From Zobellia roscoffensis (GTDB lineage Bacteria > Bacteroidota > Bacteroidia > Flavobacteriales > Flavobacteriaceae), in NCBI RefSeq assembly GCF_015330165.1, contig NZ_JADDXT010000002.1:4862024-4926023 (forward strand): a DNA stretch of 64,000 bases, given 5' to 3'. The notes beneath the pieces are model-generated. The model was not told where the DNA came from. It saw nothing but the letters and a program-made list of their open reading frames with translations, and searched no databases. Made by a program: the position numbers and the translations under genes. The number at the start of each line of letters is the position of its first letter. Position 1 is the stretch's first letter. This document shows, piece after piece, positions 54,423-62,768 of this stretch.

Positions 54423-55589
54423 ATGAAAATCAAGAAGATAGAGCCTTTTGTAATTACTCACACTCTTGACACGCCCTTCTATTTTTCGCAATGGCAGTAT
54501 GACACGCGAAAAATATGTATCGTCAAAATAACCTTGGATGATGGCACCTACGGATGGGGTGAAGGCTACGGTCCAGCGGCAGTTATTAAATCCGGTGTCG
54601 AATTTTTCAAGCCTTTCCTATTGGAAAAAAATGCGTTGGAACATGAGACGCTCTGGCAAGAAATGTACAGGCGCTCTATGGACTACGCACGTAGCGGAGC
54701 TTTTCAAGCGGCTATCAGTGCTATAGATGTTGCATTGTGGGATATTAAAGGGAAGCTTTTAAACCAGCCCGTTTCCGTGCTATTGGGCGGTATTAAAAAC
54801 CCGATTATTGAACCTTACGCCACTGGATTATATTTTACCCGAAGCGAAAACCTTGAAGAGCTTTTGGTTGAAGAGGCGCTATTGTACAAATCCCAAGGAT
54901 TCACAGCCACAAAAATGAAAGTAGGTCTGGGCATTCAGCAAGACCTAAAATATATTGCCGCAATACGAAAGGCCATTGGACCCGATATGCGTTTGATGAT
55001 AGATTCCAACCACGCCTATAGTTATAAAGAGGCTGTGGAATTGGCCAGAAAATCCGAACAATATGACATTTCTTGGTTTGAAGAACCTGTTTCTCCAGAA
55101 GATTACGACGGGTACAGAAGACTTAGAGAAAACACGACTATTCCAATAGCTGGAGGTGAATGCGAGTATTTAAAATTCGGTTTTAAGCGCCTTTTTGATA
55201 ATGATGCGGTAGACATAGCACAACCTGATATTTGTGCCACTGGCGGATTAACGGAAGCTAAAAGAATTACAACGCTAGCACAGGCCTATAATAAAGATGT
55301 GGTACCCCATACTTGGGGAACTTGGATCGCCATTAGTGCCGCCATACATCTAGTTGCCAACCTTGATAAAAATCCGGGCAGAATGTATAACGACTTGCCT
55401 ACTATGGAATTGGACAGAACTGAAAATGCCCTACGTGACGAGGTTACCCTACATAACGTCAAAATTGAAAACGGACATCTAGAAGTACCCCGTGCACCTG
55501 GTTTAGGCGTTGATGTTGATATGGATAAATTAGAATACTATTTAGATAAAGAAATACATAAAGATGGAGCAGTTAAAATTCGGTCATAA
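54423..55589 (+). CDS. dauB: 3,6-anhydro-galactonate cycloisomerase (enolase superfamily)
   Basis: A 388-residue mandelate-racemase/muconate-lactonising-type protein. The capping domain is at 1-125 and the barrel carries the expected residues: K164-M-K166 on the second strand, metal ligands Asp194 (MIDSN), Glu220 (WFEEP) and Glu246 (GGECEY), and His296 in VPHTWGT. Known cycloisomerases of this type open the anhydro ring of 3,6-anhydro-galactonate to give 2-keto-3-deoxy-galactonate. The assignment rests on the neighbouring aldehyde dehydrogenase, 2-keto-3-deoxy-galactonate kinase and aldolase. Another sugar-acid dehydratase would be the alternative. Its last 26 bases overlap the aldehyde dehydrogenase gene. 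Confidence 0.82.
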   Translation: MKIKKIEPFVITHTLDTPFYFSQWQYDTRKICIVKITLDDGTYGWGEGYGPAAVIKSGVEFFKPFLLEKNALEHETLWQEMYRRSMDYARSGAFQAAISAIDVALWDIKGKLLNQPVSVLLGGIKNPIIEPYATGLYFTRSENLEELLVEEALLYKSQGFTATKMKVGLGIQQDLKYIAAIRKAIGPDMRLMIDSNHAYSYKEAVELARKSEQYDISWFEEPVSPEDYDGYRRLRENTTIPIAGGECEYLKFGFKRLFDNDAVDIAQPDICATGGLTEAKRITTLAQAYNKDVVPHTWGTWIAISAAIHLVANLDKNPGRMYNDLPTMELDRTENALRDEVTLHNVKIENGHLEVPRAPGLGVDVDMDKLEYYLDKEIHKDGAVKIRS

Positions 55590-57015
55590 GAAACTTTATA
55601 TAGACGGTGCCCTAGTAGAGGCCTCTAATCATAAAACTTTTGAAGTAATCTGTCCTGCGGACGAAAAACCAACGGCTACCATAGCTTGGGCAAGTGCAGA
55701 AGATACAGAAAGAGCTTTGAAAAGTGCTCAAAAAGGATTTGAAACATGGTCTGTTCTTCCTCTTGAGGAACGTCTAAAATGGATTGATAAGCTTAGAAAC
55801 AAAATTATTGAGAATAGCGATTTGCTGCGTGAAAGCATTATGTACGAAATGGGCAAAACGTGGGAAGGTTCCGAAGAAGACCTAACTAGTATAACCAACT
55901 CATTACAATACTATTCCGAAGAAATTAAAAAACGCAAGGATATTCCTCTTGAGGATAAAGAAGGTACACATAAACACCATTTTGTATCTCAACCTTTAGG
56001 TGTTGCCGTTGCTTTTCTTGCCTATAATTTTCCGCTTCTAAACCTAGGTTTTAAATTGGGTCCTGCTTTGGCTGCCGGCTCTAGCATTATTTTAAAGCCT
56101 TCTGAATTTTCACCTTTATCCGCTTATATTATTGGTGAGTTGTGTGCCGAAATAAATTTCCCAAAGGGGGTAATAACTGTTCTTTGTGGTGATTTAAAAG
56201 ACGTAGGTATTCCACTTTGCGAAAGTAAAACCCCAAGATTGATTACCATGATAGGGTCTACGGAAACAGCACAGAAACTTATCGCACAAAGTGCAAAAAC
56301 ATCCATAAAAAGATACAGTATGGAATGTGGCGGAAACGCTCCGTTCATAGTTTGTGAAGATGCCGATTTAGAATTGGCCGTAAACATAGGAACAGCCCTA
56401 AAAGTTGGTAACTCCGGCCAAATCTGTGTAGCTCCCAATCGCTTTTTTGTTCATGAATCTCTTATAGAGGAGTTTACCGCCGGCATGGTTGCAAAGTTTA
56501 AAACTACTAAACTAGGTTTCGGCCGTGAGAACAAACCAGATATGGGTCCGTTAACCAACAAACAATCGGTCACAAAAGTCCAAGGCATCGTAGAAAAAGC
56601 TATTGAACAAGGTGGCCAATTGCTTTATGGCGGCAAGGCTGTAGATGGTACCGGCTATTATTTTGAACCTACTGTAGTAGTATTCGATAAAAACGATGTT
56701 GAAATTCTTCAACATGAGATTTTTGGTCCTGTTGCTCTTATTGTTCCATTTAAAACAAAAGAAGAGGTAATTGATCTGGCCAATAATACAGATGCGGGGC
56801 TAGCTTCTTACGTGTTTTCTAAAAATGATGACACTTTAGAATTCTTTGCGAACCGCCTAGAATTCGGAGAAGTACAACTTAATGGAGTAAAATATGATAT
56901 ATACCTGCCGCACGGCGGAGTGAAAAATAGTGGTATTGGTGTAGATTGCTCTACTTATGCGCTAGATGATTATCTTGCGAAAAAAAGAGTAACTAAAGCC
57001 TTACAACTTCAATGA
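55564..57015 (+). CDS. dauA: 3,6-anhydro-galactose dehydrogenase (aldehyde dehydrogenase family)
   Basis: A 483-residue NAD(P)-dependent aldehyde dehydrogenase with all catalytic elements: Asn155 in AYNFPLLNLG, Lys178 in ILKPSEF, Glu254 in MECGGNAPF and the nucleophile Cys288 in GNSGQICVAPNR. Length and motifs suit the succinate-semialdehyde/glycolaldehyde-like subgroup to which anhydrogalactose dehydrogenases belong. It oxidises 3,6-anhydro-galactose to the acid, feeding the cycloisomerase. The gene overlaps dauB by 26 bases and the kinase by ATGA, so these proteins are made in coupled fashion. Whether the D- or the L-enantiomer is used cannot be read from sequence; the D-form fits the sulfatase, GH127 and GH129 neighbours. 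Confidence 0.85.
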   Translation: MEQLKFGHKKLYIDGALVEASNHKTFEVICPADEKPTATIAWASAEDTERALKSAQKGFETWSVLPLEERLKWIDKLRNKIIENSDLLRESIMYEMGKTWEGSEEDLTSITNSLQYYSEEIKKRKDIPLEDKEGTHKHHFVSQPLGVAVAFLAYNFPLLNLGFKLGPALAAGSSIILKPSEFSPLSAYIIGELCAEINFPKGVITVLCGDLKDVGIPLCESKTPRLITMIGSTETAQKLIAQSAKTSIKRYSMECGGNAPFIVCEDADLELAVNIGTALKVGNSGQICVAPNRFFVHESLIEEFTAGMVAKFKTTKLGFGRENKPDMGPLTNKQSVTKVQGIVEKAIEQGGQLLYGGKAVDGTGYYFEPTVVVFDKNDVEILQHEIFGPVALIVPFKTKEEVIDLANNTDAGLASYVFSKNDDTLEFFANRLEFGEVQLNGVKYDIYLPHGGVKNSGIGVDCSTYALDDYLAKKRVTKALQLQ

Positions 57016-57965
57016 AATTACCAGAAAAATTTATTAGTTGCGACTGGGGCACAACCAATTTTAGACTACGCTTAATAGACACTGAATCGCTCAAAATTCT
57101 ATCGGAACACACGACGGATATGGGCATTAAAAAATGCTTTCAGGATTTTAAAGCGCAATCAAAATTAACCCAAGAACAATTTTTTGCCGAGTATTTAAAG
57201 AACCAGATTAAAAAATTAGACAGTACCATAAGTAATGACTATTGTATTGTAGCATCAGGAATGCTTTCGTCATCCATAGGCATGCATGAATTAAATTATG
57301 CCAACATGCCCATAGCCTTTAATGGCAAGGATTTGATTAGCAAGTACATTCCTTTTGATGATATGCCAGACCTGTTACTTGTTTCGGGTGCTAAAACAGA
57401 TTCTGATGTGATGCGGGGGGAAGAAGTTCAGGCCATTGGTCTAATAAACGAACTTTCTAAATACGAAAAGGGAACCTTATTATTACCGGGCACCCATTGT
57501 AAACACATTACCTTTGAAGCAGATGTTTTCAATGATTTCAATACTTACATGACCGGTGAACTTTTTGAAACCATAAGCAATCATACCATTTTATCCGCCT
57601 CTTTAACCAAAGCTTCTTGGGACCCTACTTTTGACACTATTTTTTTAGAGGGTGTTAAGAAAGGACTGGCAAACAAGCAGATGCAGTCACTGTTTTCTAT
57701 TAGGGCAAACACCCTAATAAAAGATGTTTCGGGCGAACAGAACTTCTACTTTTTATCAGGTCTTATGATTGGTGGTGAGTTGGCAAGTTTACAAAACCAG
57801 ACCGGAACCATCTTTCTAGCGGCAAGTGGCATATACAGTATACTCTATAAGCTAGCCCTAGAATCATTTTTACCAACCGAACAAATCGTTTGCTTTGAGG
57901 AGCAAATTTTAGAAAAAGCATTACTAACAGGACAACAACAAATATTACGGACTTATGCAGAATAA
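57012..57965 (+). CDS. dauC: 2-keto-3-deoxy-galactonate kinase
   Basis: A 317-residue DgoK-family kinase. Hallmarks are FISCDWGTTNFRLRLID at the N-terminus (phosphate-binding), VASGMLSSSIGMHEL, GAKTDSDVMRGEEVQAIGL and LLPGTHCKHITFE; the last block is highly typical. It phosphorylates 2-keto-3-deoxy-galactonate at C6 using ATP. The start overlaps the stop of the dehydrogenase gene (ATGA) and its end overlaps the aldolase start by 11 bases. It belongs to the same D-anhydrogalactose use pathway as its neighbours. Confidence 0.9.
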   Translation: MKLPEKFISCDWGTTNFRLRLIDTESLKILSEHTTDMGIKKCFQDFKAQSKLTQEQFFAEYLKNQIKKLDSTISNDYCIVASGMLSSSIGMHELNYANMPIAFNGKDLISKYIPFDDMPDLLLVSGAKTDSDVMRGEEVQAIGLINELSKYEKGTLLLPGTHCKHITFEADVFNDFNTYMTGELFETISNHTILSASLTKASWDPTFDTIFLEGVKKGLANKQMQSLFSIRANTLIKDVSGEQNFYFLSGLMIGGELASLQNQTGTIFLAASGIYSILYKLALESFLPTEQIVCFEEQILEKALLTGQQQILRTYAE

Positions 57966-58602
57966 TACATTTTCATGGGATAAATACAACCAAAACCCAA
58001 TAGTAGGAATCTTAAGAGGGCTAACAACAGAAGAGGTTCTTAAGATTATGCCTTCTTACGTAAAAACTGGTTTTTACACGATTGAAATTACCATGAACTC
58101 ACCCAAGGTTGCTGAAACCATTGCAACTTTAGCCAAAGAGTATCCTGAACTTAATGTAGGCGCTGGTACGGTTTGTACTATGGAAGATTTAAAAATTGCT
58201 TTAGATGCTGGCTCTCAATTTATTGTAACCCCAATTATTGACGAAGAGGTAATTAAACATTGTGTAGCTAATAACATTCCTATTTTTCCAGGAGCATATA
58301 CACCTACTGAAATCCACAAAGCATGGTCTTGGGGTGCTTCTGCGGTAAAAGTCTTTCCGGCAACGCAGTTGGGGATTCAATACATAAAAGACGTTTTGGC
58401 GCCACTTAATGAAATAAAACTTTTACCTACTGGTGGTGTTTCAGTAGACAATATAAAATCATTTTTTGAAGCAGGAGCTGTTGGTGCCGGTTTGGCAAGT
58501 GCACTTTTCGACAAAAAGATGATTCGTGAAGGAAACTATGCCGATTTGGAAAAGCATTTTATTAAGATGAAAAACGAGATAAAAGATTTTATTAAAGATT
58601 AA
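57955..58602 (+). CDS. dauD: 2-keto-3-deoxy-6-phosphogalactonate aldolase
   Basis: A 215-residue class I aldolase of the KDPG/KDPGal family. Glu44 in YTIEITMNSP and the Schiff-base Lys132 in GASAVKVFPATQLG are the catalytic pair. GAGTVCTMEDLK and TGGVSVDNIKSFFEAGAVGAGLAS form the phosphate site. It cleaves the phosphorylated keto-deoxy sugar acid to pyruvate and D-glyceraldehyde 3-phosphate, ending the anhydrogalactose route in central metabolism. It is 27 bp ahead of the GH129-like gene, so catabolic and hydrolytic genes are one transcription unit. Confidence 0.92.
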   Translation: MQNNTFSWDKYNQNPIVGILRGLTTEEVLKIMPSYVKTGFYTIEITMNSPKVAETIATLAKEYPELNVGAGTVCTMEDLKIALDAGSQFIVTPIIDEEVIKHCVANNIPIFPGAYTPTEIHKAWSWGASAVKVFPATQLGIQYIKDVLAPLNEIKLLPTGGVSVDNIKSFFEAGAVGAGLASALFDKKMIREGNYADLEKHFIKMKNEIKDFIKD

Positions 58603-58629
58603 AGTTTAACACTATCAATTATTTAGAAA

Positions 58630-60714
58630 ATGAAAAACAATAGAAAAACGGCAAAACTGACCATCTTACTTTTGGTCATTACAGGACTAAGCTTTTACAA
58701 TGGCTTCGCCATAAACACTGGTAACACTGGCCCCATTAAATCTATTGTTTTAGAAAATGAAAAATTGAATATTAGTGTTGACGAGGCAACAGGATGTTTC
58801 TCGGTTACCGAGAAAACATCGGGCCACGTTTGGAAATCGGACCCGTGGGAAAATGCCGCGGGTCTATTGACCTTAACAGATTCCAAAGGAAAAAAACAGA
58901 CTGTCAACATTTCTAAGAGTAAAAAAATAGAGGTATCAAAAACTAATGAAACTACTATAGCATTAAAGTTTTCAGATCCTGTTTTTGAAGATGGTTCTAT
59001 TGCTAAAGGAGTGACTATTTCAACCCAAATCAGACTTGACCCAAAAACAGCTCAGTTAGATGTTGAAGTTTTAGAACACAAAGCTGGAAGTTTTAAATTA
59101 TCGGATTTGCGCTATCCCGCTCGGGCTTTCAGTCTAAAAACAGATGAAGACAAGGGTGCTGCTGTAATTCCTCAAAAACAAGGTATTATCTGTCCTTCCT
59201 ATATTTTTCCAATGAACGGTGGTCGGTTTTGTAAGTGGGACGATGCCACCTACAATAGAAAATCCGTAGGTTCTTTAGAACTCTTCAATAATGGAACCGG
59301 ACTAACCATGCCTTGGTGGGGCACGTATAATGAAAAATCTGCCGTGATGGGTATTGTAGATGTTACTGCCCGTCCACACATGGAATACAACATTAACAAT
59401 AACGGTCAACATCTTTTTAAAGGAGAAATGTCTACCTACCAACGTATTGCTTTTCTTGACCCAATTTGGAAACTAGAAGAAGAGAAAGGTAAAATGCGAA
59501 TGAGCTATCATTTTATTCCTGGTGGTAATTATGTAGATATGGCTAAAGTATATCAAAAAGAAGCTAAGATTCGCGATCATTTTGTCTCGTTAAAAGAAAA
59601 ACTAAAAAGAAACCCAAATGTAGACAAACTACCGGGAGCTATCTATTTTGGTATCTATGGCGGGTATCCACATTATGTAAACATGCCTGGAATGGCTTTT
59701 ACTTTTGATGAGTTAAAAAACACCATCCAGACTATTCATGATGATTTAAAAGTAGATAAAGCTTTTGTTCACGCATGGGGAACCTTCTCCAATTTTGTTC
59801 CGCATAATCACCCTATTAGTGAAGCTTTAGGCGGACCAGAAAAACTAAAAGCCGCTGTTGATCTAGCTAAATCCTACGGGTATTTGTACTCCTCATATCA
59901 TGCGTATTCACCTATGTTAGAGAACGACCCAAATTTCACTACAGACCTCATGCAGCGCGATGCCGATGGAAACTTAATGAATACCGGTAGCCGTTGGGCA
60001 CGTGTAGACCCAAAATTCCAGAAAGGACTGGCGCAAGAAAACATAGCAAACGAAATTTCATATTTAGGTCTAGAGGCCGATATTACTGACATTACTTTTG
60101 CCGCTTACCGTGAAAACGGTAAGGAGGGCCGTATTGAACTGGCCAAATATATAGACAGTTTTAATTTGGTAAACGGAACCGAGCATGGCCAAGAACAATG
60201 GATACCATATTTTGATATGTTTGAAGGAATGACGTATTTAGAAGATCGCCCGCTTTCGGTAATCTCTCACCCTGCCCCACTTTTCAACTTAGTGTATCAT
60301 GAAGCCATCGCCAACTTCGGCAAAATACAAGATCCAGATAATGAGGTTACGGCCAATGGCGACTTTAGAATCAAAGCCCTAAGGAGTATGTTGTTTGGCA
60401 GAGGAACTACCATTTTCTTTTCGCCTTATGAGTTTAAAGGCATGCGCCCAATGATTGAAATGGCTAGAGATTTGGTTAGCCCCGTTCATAAAGAAACCTT
60501 CTATTCGGAATTAAAGAGCCATGAATACCTGAGCGCAGACTACAAAGTACAAAGAAGTCGCTTTTCCAGCGGCACCGAAGTGGTTGCCAATTTAGGTCCG
60601 GTAGCTCAAAAAATAGAAGGAGGTATTTCTATTCCCGGTTACGGATATAGAATTAAGATGAAAGATGGTAGTGTTAAGAGTGGCCACTTCCAAGTAAGCC
60701 TACACATGGATTAA
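58630..60714 (+). CDS. GH129-like glycoside hydrolase, candidate 3,6-anhydro-D-galactosidase
   Basis: A 694-residue exported protein; the signal segment LTILLLVITGLSFYNGFA ends near residue 28. The N-terminal beta-rich region (about 35-310) has SVTEKTSGHVWKSDPW, seen in GH129/DUF5696-type proteins. The barrel includes AIYFGIYGGYPHYVN, KAFVHAWGTF and YSSYHAYSPML. Candidate catalytic residues are Asp484 or Asp487 in EADITDITF and Glu518 in NGTEHGQEQW; these are inferred by position. GH129 and GH127 enzymes remove 3,6-anhydro-D-galactose from desulfated carrageenan oligosaccharides, which fits the dau genes directly upstream and the sulfatase downstream. A remote homologue with another specificity is possible. 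Confidence 0.7.
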   Translation: MKNNRKTAKLTILLLVITGLSFYNGFAINTGNTGPIKSIVLENEKLNISVDEATGCFSVTEKTSGHVWKSDPWENAAGLLTLTDSKGKKQTVNISKSKKIEVSKTNETTIALKFSDPVFEDGSIAKGVTISTQIRLDPKTAQLDVEVLEHKAGSFKLSDLRYPARAFSLKTDEDKGAAVIPQKQGIICPSYIFPMNGGRFCKWDDATYNRKSVGSLELFNNGTGLTMPWWGTYNEKSAVMGIVDVTARPHMEYNINNNGQHLFKGEMSTYQRIAFLDPIWKLEEEKGKMRMSYHFIPGGNYVDMAKVYQKEAKIRDHFVSLKEKLKRNPNVDKLPGAIYFGIYGGYPHYVNMPGMAFTFDELKNTIQTIHDDLKVDKAFVHAWGTFSNFVPHNHPISEALGGPEKLKAAVDLAKSYGYLYSSYHAYSPMLENDPNFTTDLMQRDADGNLMNTGSRWARVDPKFQKGLAQENIANEISYLGLEADITDITFAAYRENGKEGRIELAKYIDSFNLVNGTEHGQEQWIPYFDMFEGMTYLEDRPLSVISHPAPLFNLVYHEAIANFGKIQDPDNEVTANGDFRIKALRSMLFGRGTTIFFSPYEFKGMRPMIEMARDLVSPVHKETFYSELKSHEYLSADYKVQRSRFSSGTEVVANLGPVAQKIEGGISIPGYGYRIKMKDGSVKSGHFQVSLHMD

Positions 60715-60748
60715 AAGAAAACGATAGCAAATAAACCGGTAGAATATT

Positions 60749-62518
60749 ATGAAATACGTTGCAATAAGACCAAAAATAATTAATCGCTATACACTAATAT
60801 TCTGTCTTGGTATACTCTTTTGTAGCAGCAATTTTCTTTCAGCGCAAAATCGTCCTAATGTTTTAATTATGCTCACGGACGACCAAGGGTATGGAGATTT
60901 GGGTTCTCATGGCAACCCCTATCTAAAAACACCTAATATTGAGGAAATAGGTAAGCAAGGCCTTGAAATGACTCATTTCTTTACCTACCCAAATTGTTCG
61001 GCCACCCGAGCGGCAATTTTGACTGGTCGCTATCCGTACCGTACAGGGGTTACTGGCGTTACTCAAGTAGACCACCTTATGAATACCTCGGAAGAAACCA
61101 TAGCAGAAATTTTATCCAAAAATGGGTATCGCACAGGGATTTTCGGGAAGTGGCATTTAGGTGATAATGCACCCATGCGACCAACAGACCAAGGGTTTCA
61201 AGAAGCTTTGGTACACAAAGGAGGTGGCATTGGTCAAGCTGCAGGCCCTGCTGGAAACACGTATTTTGACCCCATCCTTGAGCACAATAATGAATCTAAA
61301 AAATACGAAGGGTATTGTGATGATATTTTTACCGATGCTGCATTGGACTTCATTAGCACAAAAAGTGATAAACCATTTTTCACCTATTTAGCTACCAACC
61401 TGCCGCATTTTCCTTTAGAAGTTCCTGAGGAAAAAGCAGACCCGTATAGAAAAATAGGTTTGCATGAAGATAATGCGAGAACCTATGGCATGATAGATAA
61501 TATTGACGCCAATGTTGGTCGTGTGCTAAAACGGTTAAAGAAATTAGGCATAGAAGATAAAACCCTTGTTATTTTTCTTTCGGACAATGGCCCAAGAAAC
61601 CGTCGTACTAAAAATGATGTGTATCCGGGCAGATGGGTATCTAACCTAAGAGGAACCAAAACGAGTGTTTACGAATGCGGTACTCGGGTTCCTTTCTTTG
61701 TGCAATGGCCATCACATGTAAAGAAAGCGCAAACAACTAATACCATGGGTGCTGTCATTGATGTATTACCTACCATTTTGGATGTTTGCGATATTGCACC
61801 TTCAAAAGAGGTTAAAATTGATGGCCGCTCGTTATTACCCTTATGGAAAAATGAGCCCACAGATTTTAACGACAGAGAGTTCATCACTCAAATGCACTAC
61901 GGACCCACAGTTTTTAAATACATGCATTTTGCCGTCCGCACCCAAAAATATAAATTGGTAAGTCCGCATGATGATCCGCATCATATTCTTTATCAACCTA
62001 AAGACGAAGAACTGAAAGAAATACTTGCCAACCTAGAATTATATGACGTTCAGAATGACCCGAGCGAACGTATAAATCTAGCTGGTGATCACCCTGAAAT
62101 TGTAGAAAATCTTCTATCTCGTTATGAAAATTGGTTTGACGAGGTTACCGAAGAAAGAGATTCCAAAGGAATACAACGCATCTATCTAGGGAACGCCATG
62201 CAACGTTCTACAAATTTATCTCAGTTTGATTGGGGAGGTCCTAGAGTAATTTCAAAAAACGAACTCGGCCATTGGCGCGTGAAGACAGAAGCTGGTTTAT
62301 ATAATGTCAGCTTTGATCTTCCTTCTTTGGAAAATGATGGTACGGCCCATTTAAAGTACAAAGAGCTTCACTTAGAGCTTCCTATAGTTAAAAATCAAAA
62401 GAAAGTTGTTTTTAGAGACGTTACTCTTCCAGAAGGAAAAGGTAACTTCCATGCTTTCCTCAAAACAGAAAGACTCGCAAAAGGCCCTTTATTTGTTGAT
62501 GTAGAGCGTGTTGATTAA
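60749..62518 (+). CDS. S1-family sulfatase, probably carrageenan-oligosaccharide sulfatase
   Basis: A 589-residue exported sulfatase with a signal peptide ending near FLSAQ34. The core starts LIMLTDDQGYGDLGSHGNPY (metal ligands Asp44/Asp45) and has the FGly site C83-S-A-T-R87 followed by AAILTGRYPYRTG, a CxAxR variant of the usual CxPxR. HLGDNAPMRPTDQGFQ, TNLPHFPLEVP and VIFLSDNGPRNRRT follow, supplying the second set of ligands. The C-terminal 70 residues or so form a beta-rich tail. Among PUL sulfatases it would fit S1_17, but this needs alignment. Placed between GH129-like and GH127 genes, it most likely removes sulfate from carrageenan oligosaccharides before the anhydrogalactosidases act. 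Confidence 0.88.
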   Translation: MKYVAIRPKIINRYTLIFCLGILFCSSNFLSAQNRPNVLIMLTDDQGYGDLGSHGNPYLKTPNIEEIGKQGLEMTHFFTYPNCSATRAAILTGRYPYRTGVTGVTQVDHLMNTSEETIAEILSKNGYRTGIFGKWHLGDNAPMRPTDQGFQEALVHKGGGIGQAAGPAGNTYFDPILEHNNESKKYEGYCDDIFTDAALDFISTKSDKPFFTYLATNLPHFPLEVPEEKADPYRKIGLHEDNARTYGMIDNIDANVGRVLKRLKKLGIEDKTLVIFLSDNGPRNRRTKNDVYPGRWVSNLRGTKTSVYECGTRVPFFVQWPSHVKKAQTTNTMGAVIDVLPTILDVCDIAPSKEVKIDGRSLLPLWKNEPTDFNDREFITQMHYGPTVFKYMHFAVRTQKYKLVSPHDDPHHILYQPKDEELKEILANLELYDVQNDPSERINLAGDHPEIVENLLSRYENWFDEVTEERDSKGIQRIYLGNAMQRSTNLSQFDWGGPRVISKNELGHWRVKTEAGLYNVSFDLPSLENDGTAHLKYKELHLELPIVKNQKKVVFRDVTLPEGKGNFHAFLKTERLAKGPLFVDVERVD

Positions 62519-62676
62519 GATTTATTCGGGTCGTTAAGTCATAATTTCATTGTTTCAAAACCTCCACGAGCCACACTTAAGTACCACAATTCACTCAAAT
62601 CAACAACTTAAAAGGTTAAAATAGTGCTATAACTAGATAAAATCTACAAATCTCCTTCCCTCCTATTGTCCTTAAT

Positions 62677-62704
62677 TTGTATGCTACGCTGCTTTATAAT
62701 TTTC
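62677..62704 (+). promoter_or_regulatory. Candidate promoter of the GH127 gene
   Basis: TTG at 62677-62679 is followed after 17 bp by TAATTTTC (62697-62704), seven of eight matches to TAnnTTTG. It lies in the 250-bp gap after the sulfatase and would give a leader of about 58 bases. Motif-based only. Confidence 0.35.
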
Positions 62705-62768
62705 GTTTTTTTGATTAAGCGAATTCTCAACAAACAACAGAGCACCGTTTTATATAAATATTCGGATT

